The notes under the pieces: model-generated | Told to the model about the DNA's origin: nothing | The model's database searches: none | Seen by the model: only the letters and a program-made list of their open reading frames with translations | Assembly (NCBI RefSeq): GCF_964199755.1 | Contig: NC_133897.1 | Span: 59,654,442-59,718,441 of the forward strand | From: Larus michahellis | Taxonomy: Eukaryota > Chordata > Aves > Charadriiformes > Laridae | Length of the DNA stretch: 64,000 nt | Direction of reading: 5' to 3' | Shown here: in pieces, positions 25,733 through 37,473 of the stretch | Numbering within the stretch: position 1 is the first letter of the stretch | How the letters are laid out: every line of letters begins with the position of its first letter | Translations under genes and position numbers: made by a program

Positions 25733-28700
25733 TACCATGGACCTTTCCCATGCAAGCCGTAGGGGAAAGTAATTACATTTAATGAAAACCGTGCTTTCCA
25801 AACAAGGATATATGGTTAGTCATATAAAATGGTCAGTAGGCTAAATCATTTGTGGAGAAATTATCCACCGTCCAAAGGTTAAAGTACTGTATCTCAAAAT
25901 ATAAATTAAGATTAAAGTGTAAAGGGGATGAATTGCGTAGTCTCTTTGATGACAGCAACATAGTGACTATGCCCTTACAAAGCTTGTATGTTGCTGCAAG
26001 CTCAGGAAGTCATGAGTGCATCATTCAGTGAATGAAGATGGAGCTTGCTTTGTGGAGCACCGTGGAAATGCACAGTCCTTCAAAATAAGCATCAGAATGA
26101 GAATCCGATTCTCACACTATATCTTGGTTCTCCTGTCCTGTTAGGGATGTCCTCAGCATGGGTCTTTGCACTTCTGCTCCCTGTATTATGTTAGACAAGG
26201 ACAGAGTTCACAATTTAAAGTGATTTAAGGAATAGAAAGGAAACAATGAACTATTGATTTGCTAGCAGGGACACGATAACAGCACGAGGAATGAACTAAA
26301 GAAAATATTGGTCTTCAAATTCTCTCTTTTTTTTAAGAACCATTGAAAGCTCTTTTGAAGAAATACCAAGTTTCTTTCTTTTTCTTTTTCTTTTTTTTTT
26401 TTTAGTGTTATTTTAAGCCAGAGGCAGTTAAAGACACATGGCTTCTTTGGTAAAGAGATGGTCTTGTTTCATCTTTTTGATCAAAGTTGGTGAACGGAAC
26501 ACAACAGTCATTTGATGGTGGTCAGTCACAAGGAAATAAAATTTCCTTTTTTGTAAGGGAATTTAAAATATCATAGTCTTTTTTTTTAATAAAATATATT
26601 TTCTTTATGTTGAAACAGCTTGGCTTTCCCTTAATGGCAACATTAGTACTACCTCTGGAAATACTTGCTTTTTCACCTCAGATCGTTGTGTTCTGGGAAT
26701 GTAAGGTGCAGTAAAATGTGTTGGGATTTTACTCTACTAAAAGGTTCCCTACCATTGCTATCGTGGTAGCATAGAAGTTTCATTACCAGTATTGTTGCCA
26801 CTTAATATACAAAACATTAATGGAGCAATAGCACTATGAGATTTTTATATGTTTTGTATTTCGGTTCTTCCATATTGCTGTGCAAAATGTGCAAGCTTTT
26901 CCAGCAGATAAAGTGATGTACAGCAGCAGTGAGATAAAAGCTGCAAACAGCAGTTATGAGGTGCTTTTGATCAAAAAAAGTACTTCATTTGAAAGATAAG
27001 TCTCAGAAATTCGCCTCACCTTGTAAGTGTGCACAGATTTATTGTTTGTTGCACAGCAGTAACAATTAACTGAAAATATATTGATTTGAGTTACTATTTC
27101 TCTCTTTTCTGAGAACTGAAAATACTAATTAAGTTACCCCTACATGGGCACTTTCATTGCTGTGATATTTCTGTTTTAACAGAATAAAAAAAAAATTGGG
27201 AATATTTACTTATGTATATCCTTGGAAAACCTGATATTACTGTATTTCTGGTTGGTAGCGTGTAGAGAATAATACATTTGGTCTGGTGATTTTAAAGGAA
27301 TGTATTGCAGCTGCTAGTCTTTACAGTGTCGCTGGAATAATAGGAATATTTCACCGTTTTACTCAGTTTTGTAGCAATCCTGCTTGTTTCTATCTTCTTG
27401 TATATGCAGTGTGCAGGCCTTGTCTAGCCCAGCAGTTTAAAGTGTAATTCTTACCGCTAGCAATGAAAGATGTGCTTTCAGTAGCGAAAGTTTTGCCATT
27501 GTTCTAGGTTCCCAGCTTGCTTTGCTAGAAGTAACAGTGACTTTTTAACTGACTACCTTGTATGAGGTTCATGATCCGTGAACCTGTGCTAACCAGCCTT
27601 GAGAGTCCAAGAGGTTATTTCTCCTGACAGAGCACACACATATTCATTCATAAAAAGAGGGAATTTCCAAGGTAGGCAAAAGACATTGTGGCTCAATTGT
27701 GTGTTTGGTCAGCACAGCCCACCCTGCACCTGCTCTTTTAACACAGGCAGCCCTTTTTAGCAAGAGCAGCAGTTAATGGCCCCTTTAACCTCTCCACATG
27801 CAGCGCTGCAGCAGAAATATTGATCTACACCACCACGACAAATATCACAAACTCTGAATTCTTGGTAAGAGTCTCTTTCTCTCATTTGGACTAGACATTT
27901 CGTTCTAGACTGATAAAATTCTCCTTAAAATAAGTGTATTTCTGTGAAACATTTTTCATTTTGACAAGCGGGAATTCCTCATCCACTCCTAAGAGATGTG
28001 TTTTGTCAAAAAAATTTTGGTCAATTCTGTGTGAGAGTACTCATCAATCATTTACCTGGTTGCCTTTATTTTTTTGCTTCTTCTTTCAGATGTGGCTATG
28101 TGCTACACCCTATTTCTCTGAAAAACATGATGTTTTATTTCAAAGCCAGGTCACAAATGTGAAGATAGAAAGAAGAAATACAACGCGCACTGAGAAGTGT
28201 GCTCTACCCCTTGTACCCATGTGCAAGCATTATCATAGGAACCTGAGTTCTGTCCCCTAACCTAACCTGCCCTTCTCCATTGTATGTGTGGTGCCCATGC
28301 CCTCTGATGCGTTACATGTCCAGCTAGCTAATGACCCAAGAGCTTTCTCACCTTCCTACGGGTTGCAGTCCATGGAAAACACAGCTGAGATAATAATCAG
28401 GCCCATAAACTGCAATATTACCATAGGAGTATGAATACGTTACAGATTTCTGAGACAAAATAATAAAAAGGGGAAAAGAAATTTCTCTTGCTGTGAGAAA
28501 TACTGATTTCTTTGGTCTTTTGGAAGAAACATTACACAAGAGAAGCTGTAATTGCATTGTGGAGTCATTCTTAATGTTTCTTATCCGCAACATCATTTTT
28601 AGCAACGTGATTTTTATAGCGAACACATGGCAGAATGCCTTGCTTTTGAGCAGACATCTTTTCTTCTAAATGTGAAACTTCTGACAGTCTTACCAGCAGT

Positions 28701-31700
28701 ACCTGAAATGCAATTTGGGAGTCTTGGATGGGGGAAGGAGAGAGAGGAAATCACTATCTGGTCTGGATTTGATTAACACATATTATTCCATTGCCCTCAA
28801 CTTGCGGCAGAACTGGGCTTCTTGTGTGACATGCAGTTGCTACAGGTGCGGATTGTATAAAGGCCTTGGCAGAAGCTTTTAGCTTTTAAAGACCATGGGA
28901 TGATTTTGTCCAGCTTTAAATTAATTTTCACATACAAAGAGAGTTAGAGGTTTTGGCCACTGTGAACAGGAATGAGTACTAACAAAGGTGGCATGCTAAA
29001 ATTTACAAAGCTGGTAGGAAGGACGGCCTGCAAATACAAAATCTAACGTGTGAGTGTAGGACCATGGATTTCCATCAAAAGATAGTGAAGTTAGTGAAAT
29101 GAGCTACCTAAATGGGAGTACTCATCAGGGTTCAACAAAATCTAAGTTACTGCTTTCTCTCTAGCACTAGAACTCAATTCCAATTCATTACAGTTACCCC
29201 CTCAAAATCTGAAGTAATTTACAAGATTTCATCTTTTGCTGTATGTTTCACAGTATTTCAATAGAGTATGCTGTGTGTTTGTAACAGATGACTTACGGTT
29301 AGATCCAATAGTCTACAATTCTCCTTGGAGATGTATGCAGGTTATTTGACACGTTCAAGGGAAGCCTACACCACCACAGCCTTACTGTTTAGTGGTTATT
29401 GGAGCACATAGATGTGTTTTGACTATTCAGCTTCTCTTGTGTCCTTTTTAATTATTAGCAGTTTTATCAGACGAACAAACAAGATGCATAAGTTTAATTT
29501 TTATTACCTTTAAAGATACCACATAATATATTTTTGCACCTTTTCTCTGAACATTTGTAATTAACAGTAATAGCAGTGTGGCTCATAATTTCATAAAAAC
29601 TGGTAATTCTAATTTATGAAAATGCTTGTTTCGATAATGCATTTGTCATATAGACTACCTCAACATAGTGTGGAGACTGTACAGTGTTTACTAAATTTAT
29701 TAGTGTTATAAATGGTTACAGTAAAAAACTTTGATACTAAGCAAAATAGTAAAAAGGAAAAAAAATACACACTTCTAGGAATTCATGCCTGTTAAAGCGA
29801 AGGAGAAGATTTCCGTGGACTTCTGGTGTCTTTGGATTCAATTCCTGCAAAAAGGAGCCCTTAAGCTACACAGAATCTGTGAGGTGAATGAAAGTGCAAA
29901 TACTGTTTCAGGTAGCTGCTGTAAAACTATCACAGGATTGCTGTTCAGGAGTACAGGAAGGGAGTTACGATCCTGTGGTATCTTAATTTTTATTAAGGTC
30001 AGATGGATCTGGCTTAAAATACCTCAGAATCTGCTACCTATTAGTATCTGCAAGGATGAGAGCATCTCTTCATATTTAAAAAATGTAAACTAAATAACTT
30101 GATTTTTAGGTGCTGGACTGATTTGCCAACTCTGTTGAAATGGAAGCAAATATCAGCATTAAAAATATAATTTATCTGTGAGCCTAACTATAGATATAAA
30201 TCTCTATATTTAGGCATCTATATTTGAAAATTGTGACCTGTTTTTCAAAATATCCTGAAGTGCCTAAGAGCCAAGAATGGATCTTTCGAAATATTTAGCG
30301 AACTACAAGTTTGTTTTTTTGCAAAATTAAATGCAAGAAATGTATATTTAGGCTGAGTATCTCTAACTTATTGAGTTCAGTATTACCATTTCAAAATTAG
30401 TTCCTGTTATTTGAGATCTTGTACTAGACATTATAGTTTGTATTTTCTTTACATAGCAGTATTCGATAGCTTTTGCATGAAGTAAGCTAGATTCATAAGT
30501 TCCAAAAATTCATTGTGCTAGTTTTAAAATTATTCTTGGGCAAATACTAATAATTTTTTTTTAAGGTTTTAGATTTTCTTTGGATTTTGTTTTGGCGGGT
30601 ACTTCGATAAGGCAACTTGATCACATTTTTATTGAGCAAGGGAGTGTCTGACAGTTAGTAAAAGCATGATAACAGATTTGCTTTTTTAGTTGCTGAGCAG
30701 TGTAAATGTTGCAACTTTCATTCAGCAATATCAAGGTCAAACTCTTTTATAGATAATGGATGTGCTGAGTTAAATTACATGAATCTGCCTAAGGCAGTTT
30801 CTTCTTGTATCAAGCAGTGAAATCTGTGTTAGTCTCAGAATTCTTACATCTGTGGTTATCCTTTCCTTGCTAAAATTTTGAAATTGCTTTTTTACTTCTA
30901 GGAATAATTCTAACCATATTAATTAGTCTTATGTACTACTGATAGTTTCAATGAAGTATACAAGCATAGTACAATATCTCAGCTCAGCGTTAACCACTTC
31001 ATAGACAGCAATGAAATATATTTCCATCTCTAAATAAGAATTATAACCATTATTTGCATTACGTATTATTCCTTCCCATTCTCCTAAAATGAAAGATCTG
31101 AAAGGTGACTGTCCACACCTTGGTTCAAGGCATGACTCTCCAAGAACTTTAGAAACATTAACAAGGACTATTAATGTTATTTAGGTTGTACAATCGGCTA
31201 ATGTAAAATGACCTAGCTCTACTAAAGCTGTTGGACCCAAACTGATAAATCTTGTGTGAGGACCACAGTATTCAAACACTTACCTTGTTTCTGGTCAGTT
31301 AAAAATCACTTCCATTCTCTTTGCTGCTTCTCCTTTGTGTTCAATTTCTAGAATGATTTGGATTAGGATCTTAAACTTGTATTTTTTTTGCTAGCCTTGA
31401 CAAAGAAAAACCCCTTTTAACATTAAAAACGTGGTTGGAGGAATAAAAAGTCAAATAAAGACCTTGTGACACATTATGCATAAATGTACAACATAGTGTG
31501 AGCAGGGAAAGAGTGAAATATGGCTCTGTGGGATAAGGAAATTAAAATGACAGAAATAGTGAAGAAAGTCATCCCTCCCCCCTCCCTTTTTATTCTTATA
31601 GTAAAAATGAGACTATTATGAGGGTAGTACAAAACAGACCATCTTACTTTTTATATAAACTTTAATAGCAAATAGTGCAATTTGCAATTGCCTTTTCCTG

Positions 31701-33287
31701 CTTCTGTGTGTGTACAATTTACATGAGACCCTAACACAGTGTTCAGGGAGTGCCATGCAGATTTGTCATGAACACCTACATCTTCTCTCTGCTTGAGTTA
31801 ATATTTATCTGTTTTCTGCAGAGTGGAGGAGCAGAAATGGGAGAGTAAATAATATTTATGAATACTGCACAGCCCATAAGATGACTGAAGTTTTCTTCTG
31901 GAAGATGAGAGACTTCTGTTAAAATTCTCTTTCTGAATCAGTGAGAGAGTGGACATGAACTTGGGAAAGAGTTTGGTTTTGGCTATTAAACTGTAAAATC
32001 AATTATTGACACGGCTTCAGTTCTAATCTTGAATGCATTCCCTAGTTAACAGTAGTTACCTTCTGTGTGCCCTTCAAGTAATGTCTGCTGGTGAAATACG
32101 TTTCCCTTTTAACAACGTCTCATGTTGCACTTATTCTGAGCAGGTAGTTCTCAGGTCCATTTGTGAGCAGAAGAGAAGCTGCTCCCAAAACAAGGTAAAT
32201 GCCCTAAATCCAGGCATAAACACAGTGGGATGTGGGATAGAAGTTTCATAGCTGAAGATCTAAGCAGCTAGTCCATGGGGAGAGCTTGCTATTCTTACTG
32301 TGCCTGCAAAGACAGTTTCAAAGTGGGGACTAACTAAAAGGTGTCTGCTTGGAGCAGATGTAAGAGAGGAGCTCCCTACCTGCATGCTTGTCCTGGAGGA
32401 AAAAGCTTCACAGAGGGGATAAATCAACCCAGCAGCAACCAGTTTCAAAGTCTGACTCTGTATTAGCTAGCTATCCCTTCACTTTTACTCCAGGTTTTGA
32501 CTTCATTGGAAGCAAGAAATACAAGTCCAAAATCATGCTCTAAAATAAAATTCAACCTTAGTCCCCAAGCTCCCAAGAGAATATCTTGTTCTGAGGAGGC
32601 TGTAGGGCAGTAGCTTTCAGCATTTCATTTGAGGAGCGCTAGACTCCTATAGTTTACTGGTAAGACCCCTCAGAGGATAACTGAGAAAACAAACCTATTG
32701 CTAGTAGACTTCAGTTCACTGTACAGAGTTTGCTTCTCATCTGGACAGGATTGTAAGGCTGGGCAGATTTTGAAAAATGAAAGTAATTTTTATAGGGAAA
32801 ATTTAAACAAGTGTTCCTAGGTGTCTTCGCTTTACACCCTGACTCTGGCATGGGGATTTTGGACAAGAAAGCATAGAGGCATACCAGGGACAGTGAAGAG
32901 GCAACTTATGTTGGGACACGTAGAATGAGACCTTTAAAAGTTCAGATGCTTTTGAAGTCCCTTCATATGTAATACTTCTTCCTTCCCATTGGAAGGAGCT
33001 ATATGAACGGCTGATGAATGGAAAATTCAGTGGAAAGCAGATCACCAGAAAGTAGTAGTGGAATTCAAATCTGCAATAAATATTTTCTGCTGAACCTGAT
33101 AGGATATTTTCAAGGAAGACTTTTTTATTTGTGTAGATTGGAAAAACAATTTGGGAGAGCAGATGATCCACCTCACAATGTGTCACCTGATAAGTTTTGG
33201 AGTTAATAATATATGCCATTATAAATAATTTAAACACTGAATCAAATTAAAAATAAACCTACTGCTATGAATAAGTGTTCTATAATT
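25733..33287. other. Intergenic sequence, no gene recognised
   Basis: AT-rich sequence with homopolymer-rich pyrimidine tracts (for example about 26,370-26,404). Frames up to 108 codons (27,934-28,260 plus) and 144 codons (32,803-33,237 minus) do not resemble any protein family I know. No exon, RNA gene or repeat family was recognised. Confidence 0.6.
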
Positions 33288-33450
33288 CCTGAAGTTTGTG
33301 GAAGATAATTTCTTGTCACAAGTACTCATTGAGCCAGCTAGGAAAGATGCCCTCCTAGACCTGTTATTTGTGAATAGAGAAGGACTTGTGGGAGTTGCAA
33401 TTGTAGGTTGCTGTCTTGGTCGCAGCGATCACAAGATGGTTGAGTTTAGT
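33288..33450 (+). mobile_element. CR1 LINE fragment, endonuclease domain, plus strand
   Basis: One frame is open for about 50 residues and reads FLKFVEDNFLSQVLIEPARK, then DALLDLLFVNREGLV, then GCCLGRSDHKMVEF. This is the C-terminal part of the CR1 apurinic endonuclease domain (family motif EPTRxxALLDLLxxNREGLVG, then LGxSDHxMVEF). The conserved SDH triad segment of this nuclease fold is preserved. The fragment stops abruptly at about 33,450, where a minus-strand CR1 begins, so the two run towards each other. It lacks everything 5' and 3' of this domain. Confidence 0.82.
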
Positions 33451-34925
33451 TAATCTTCTTTTCCTCTACATGCTTAGAGATGACATCCAGGATGAGCTGT
33501 TTCATCACCTTTCCAGGGATGGAGGTGAGGCCTGTAGTTTCCCAGGTCTTCCTTCTTGCCCTTTTTGAAGACTGGCATGACATTAGCTTTCCTTCAGTCC
33601 TCAGGCGCCTCTGCTGTTCTCCATGACCTTTCAAAGATAATGGAGAGCAGCTTCACAATAACATGTGCCAGCTCCCTCAGCAATCACAGGTGCATCCCAT
33701 CAGGGCCTGTGGATTTGTGGGTGTCAAGTTTGCCTAAATGATCCCTAACCCGATCCTCCTTGGTCAAGGGAGAATCTTCCTTGCTCCAGGCTCTCTCTCC
33801 CACCTCCAGGGTCTGAGATTCCTGCGGACCAGCCTAAGCAGTAAAGACTGACGCAAAGGCAGCATTCAGTGACTCCGCCTTCTCTGCGTTCTCCATAAGC
33901 AGGGTACTTACCTCATTCAGCAGTAGGCCCACGTTTTCCCTAGTCTTCCTTTTTCTGTTGATGTACTTGAAGAAGCCCTTCTTATTGTCCTTGACGCCCC
34001 TTGCCAGGTTTAATTCCCAGTAGGTCCTAGCCTTCCTCGTTGAATCCCTGCATTCTCTTCACAACGTTCCTATACTTCTCCCAAGTGGCCAGTCCCTTTT
34101 TCCACATTCTGTAAAATTCCTTCTTCCATCTGAGTTTGTTCAGAAACTCCTTGCTTATCCATGCAGGTTTCCTGCCTCCTTTGCCTGATTTCTTGCTCCT
34201 AGGGATGCACTGATCTTGAGCTTGGGGGAATTGGTGATCAAATATTGACCAGCTGTCTTGCACCCCCATTCCTTCTAGAGCCTTAGCCCATGGGATTCCT
34301 CCAAGTAGGTCTTGGAAGAGGCCAAAGTCAGCTCACCTGAAATCTAGGGTTGTAATTCTACTTTTTGCCCTGCTTCATCCATGCAGGATCCTGAACTCCA
34401 CCATCTCATGGTCACTGCAGTCAAGGTTCTCCCCAACCTTTTTTGTTTGTCTTTTGTTTGTCAACCGTTTTTTTGTCCTTCTTTGTTTGTCAGCACGAGG
34501 ACCAGCAGTGCACCTCTCCTCGTTGGTTCCTCCACCACCTGCATCAAGAAGTTATCATCAATGCTCTGCAGAAATCTCTGGGACCGTGTGTGCTTGTCTG
34601 TGTTGTCTTTCCAGCAATTGTCAGGGTAGTTGAAGTCCCCCGTGAGAACCAGGGCCTGTGATTGTGAGGTTATTTCCAACCGTCTGTAGAAGGCCTCGTC
34701 GACTTGCTCTTCCTGACCCGGTGGTCTGCAGAAAACACCCACAACAGTGTCTCCCATGTTAGCCTGCCCCTTAATTCTTACCCATAAGCTCTCAATATGT
34801 TCTTCATCGACCCCTAGGCAGAGCTCGATTGATGACAAGCACACTTTTTGCCTTCTAAAACATACTCCGCTGCTGTGCTTCTTGCCCCGTGATGCCTGAA
34901 AAGCGCTCTTCTGCCTGCCCTGCAC
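33446..34925 (-). pseudogene. CR1 LINE ORF2 remnant: endonuclease, linker and start of reverse transcriptase
   Basis: Read on the minus strand from right to left. About 34,850-34,480 carries SIELCLGVDEEHIESLWVRI and GVFCRPPGQEEQVDEAFYRR, then VLTGDFNYPDNCW and QVVEEPTRRGALL, which are endonuclease motifs. About 34,420-34,390 carries the CSDHEMVEFRIL motif. About 34,269-34,030 is the linker (PRSKKSGKGGRKPAWISKEF, EFYRMWKKGLATWEKYRNV). About 33,610-33,450 is the beginning of the reverse transcriptase (EDWRKANVMPVFKKGKKEDL-like, then LTSIPGKVMKQLI). The endonuclease part lies in an open frame of 239 codons (34,461-35,180). Frame changes and stops occur in the linker and reverse transcriptase parts, and the polymerase core and 3' UTR are missing. 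Near 34,430-34,490 an ACAAACAAAGAAGG-like unit is locally multiplied, interrupting the endonuclease. The element is non-autonomous and dead. It abuts an oppositely oriented CR1 piece on its left. Confidence 0.88.
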
Positions 34926-35815
34926 TTGTATTGCCCGCAGGGAGAGCTGGGAAGTGGCAGCTCCTGATGGTGCATCAAGCCCGGAGCCCTTCCAAGCAGA
35001 GGCTGTTTTGCACAAGCAGGTACCCCGGGGGAAATGGAGCCAAGAGAAGAGCAGAACTCGCTCCCGCTCCAAACTTGCAATGGGCGAGAGAGCCCGAGAG
35101 AGCCAGGGCATGAGTGGTGCCTTGGAGGTGCAAGAGCAGCAGGCAAGAACCGAGCCGAAAGGGCCCCGAGGAGCCCTCACAAGGGGAGCTGCTCAGTGCT
35201 ACAGAGGGCAAGAAGTAACCCCTGGGGGCACCCTGGGGGCCTGCCGTAGGAGTCTAGAAAGCTTCCTCCCCCGGATACGGGGCACAAGGGCCATCTTTGT
35301 GGAGCAGGAGCAGCAGGCTCCTGGCCAAAATGGCCCAAAGGAGCCCTGGCAAGGGGCACTACTCAATGCTGCAGAGGAAGGCAAAAAACCCCCGGGGAGC
35401 AGTGCCAATCTGTCCTGGGGGAAAATTCCTTCCTCATCCCAGTGCTGGCGATCGGCTATTCCCTGAGCATGTGAGCAAGACCTGCCTCCTCGTCCCACAG
35501 GCTGCTTGTGCCTCCCAAGAGATGCCCAAGCCCTATTCTCCCTCCACCTGGAGCCATCTCAGGGGCTTCCGAGAGTGGCCAAAGGCCCACAGCCTGATCG
35601 ACCTTCAGGACAAGAATCCTTCCCATGCCTGGCAGGGCACTGGTGGGTGCTCCAAAGTACTGGGACCCCTGGCAATGTCTCTGCATCCCATTTCTTACAG
35701 CTGCTGCCCCTGGCTCCTCACAGGATGAGTACAGCAATCTCTATGGTGCTCCTCAAGAAGGCATTCTCTTGATCTGGCCACAGCTACCCAGCTGAAAAGG
35801 ATTTCTGTCTCTCAG
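34926..35815 (-). mobile_element. GC-rich segment, probable CR1 5' region
   Basis: This stretch is far richer in G and C than its neighbours and is open in several frames on both strands, as GC-rich DNA tends to be. It continues directly from the 5' side of the minus-strand CR1 ORF2. On that strand it contains GGAAGGAATTTTCCCCCAGG and GGGTTTTTTGCCTTCCTCTG, which I associate with bird CR1 5' UTRs, though from memory only. No ORF1-like coding is visible between it and the truncated endonuclease, so ORF1 and the N-terminal endonuclease seem to be deleted. The alternative is an unrelated GC-rich host sequence next to the LINE. Right edge is uncertain; GC-rich DNA of unclear origin continues to about 36,090. 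Confidence 0.5.
35127..35420 (+). repeat. Imperfect tandem duplication, period about 170-174 bp
   Basis: Unit A (about 35,127-35,250) and unit B (about 35,301-35,420) share GAGCAGCAGGC (35,134 and 35,308), GAGCCCTNNCAAGGGG (35,171 and 35,341), CTCARTGCT and CAGAGG followed by GGCAA, then a C/G-rich GGGG block. The copies are diverged by substitutions and small gaps, so the duplication is not recent. It sits within the GC-rich candidate CR1 5' region. Confidence 0.7.
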
Positions 35816-36100
35816 ATAAGCTTAAATGTGGCCTCGCCAGGAGGTGGCCTTGCAGCAAAGAACCTCCAGCAGCTTCTTCCAGCCTCCCATCTTCCTCCCT
35901 CAGCCCCCTCCAAGTAATTCTTCGGGATCCTCAAGGACTTCTTGGATGTCTTTTGGCTGCCCCTGGGCCATCTCTGGCAGCAGGACACAGGAGGATCCTC
36001 CCTTTTATCTGGGAGGATCATTTTCAGACCTAGAACATTTGGATCTGTGCCCAAAGCACCGCCAGGCAAACGATGACTTTTCAAAAGTGGGAAAATAGCT
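35816..36100. other. GC-rich flank of the CR1 cluster, origin unclear
   Basis: Continues the elevated GC content to about 36,090, with a 90-codon frame on each strand but no recognised protein. It could be the outermost CR1 5' sequence or host DNA. Confidence 0.4.
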
Positions 36101-36726
36101 GATTGCTGCTATCGCACTCACATCCCCATGTCCCTCTGAAACCAAGGTGCACGGCTCCTCTGTTAAACACACCCATTGGCTGTGTTTATATGGTATAGAA
36201 AACACACTTCAGGACTTGGGTAAAACTTTCAATGCTCATTTGTGATTTTAACCTTTCTGAGAGTTATTTGCCCACCTCACTTTGTGGGAAGGTGTTCAGA
36301 TCTTATCTAACCACCCGGAAAGTCGACTTTTCCTGTAGGATTTAGTATTTGGAGTCCTGAGAGAGTAAGGAAGGTACTCTTCTTGTCATTTTGTACGTCA
36401 GTGCCAAAATTCATCTGTAAGTTCAGACTATGTAAATGAGAGCATTTATACTGTATACATTCATTTGGTGTTGGGGATGTCAGAGGTGAAAGAAAGGCTT
36501 TTGGTTCCCTCTGCATGAACTTTGCAGGGATGTAGAGAGCATGCAAGATTTTATCACCATTCCTTACCAATATACCAAGGGGCGTTTGCTACTACCTTGC
36601 TTATGGTGAGGTCATCTTCTTGTAAAGGACTGAATTGTTGTGTCTTCTTGACCATATATTTCCCTGCATTCTTTTCCTACTTTAGCCTTCGTCCTTGGTA
36701 TCTTTCTTGAAGATATTTCCAGGATT

Positions 36727-36760
36727 CTATTCCATTCCTTTCCATTCCATTCCATTCTAT
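36727..36760 (+). repeat. (TTCCA)n pentanucleotide repeat
   Basis: Five to six imperfect TTCCA/TTCCT units, similar in sequence to simple GGAAT-type repeats. Confidence 0.8.
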
Positions 36761-37445
36761 AGCATACCATCTAGAATTAGAATACTCGAAAAGTATATAT
36801 TGTATTTAAGATGCAATTACTTTCATTTAATCTTCCCTGCAATTTACTAATGTATTTTGCAGACAATGTAATGTCACTCTTTAAACAGCAATTACTGTGC
36901 ATCACTAATTAAGCTGGTTTAGCTGTTTTAAGAGTGACACCAGAAATGTGCATTTTCGCCTCCAGCTCTCTCTGCAGTGTTTCTGCAAGGCTTTCTTTTA
37001 AGAAACTATTTGCTTTCATAAGCTATGTTCTTAACCATGTGCCACTTTGTGGTTGTTAACTCTTTTCTCTAACTTCTGGTAAGTATCAAAGTGTATCTCT
37101 TTATGTGTCCAGAATATATGATAACTGATTTACATTTTCATTACCTTTGCCAAGTTTTGTTCATTCTACTTATTTAAGCAGTCCATATGAAAATTCTACA
37201 CATGAATCTTCGTTAGATTTTTTTTAACTAAATCTATTGAATATACTCTCTAGTCCCCAGTATGTTCCAATAAACAATTTCTTGCCCTATTTTCTTACTG
37301 AGATTTAGAAATCTATAGTCCCGACTCTGCAAAAGGCAAACTTCTAGGCTGAACTTAATGCTTAGATATGCATTGAATTCTGCTGAATATGTTCATAAAA
37401 GAAAGACCATATGCATGTTTTTTATATATATACAGAATTTAGAGT

Positions 37446-37473
37446 CATTAACAGAACTCCATTAACAGAACTC
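37446..37473 (+). repeat. 14-bp perfect tandem duplication
   Basis: CATTAACAGAACTC occurs twice back to back (37,446-37,459 and 37,460-37,473). Confidence 0.95.

Noticed and set aside
33288..34925. Twin-priming (5' inversion) as the cause of the opposed CR1 pieces
   Set aside because: Twin priming joins the 5' ends of the two segments and leaves the element's 3' tail at one outer edge. Here the 3' sides meet and no 3' tail is present, and the two pieces carry overlapping but different endonuclease sequences.
34461..35180. 239-codon minus-strand frame as a host gene
   Set aside because: Its second half is CR1 endonuclease, and its first half is GC-rich sequence that is open in several frames at once.
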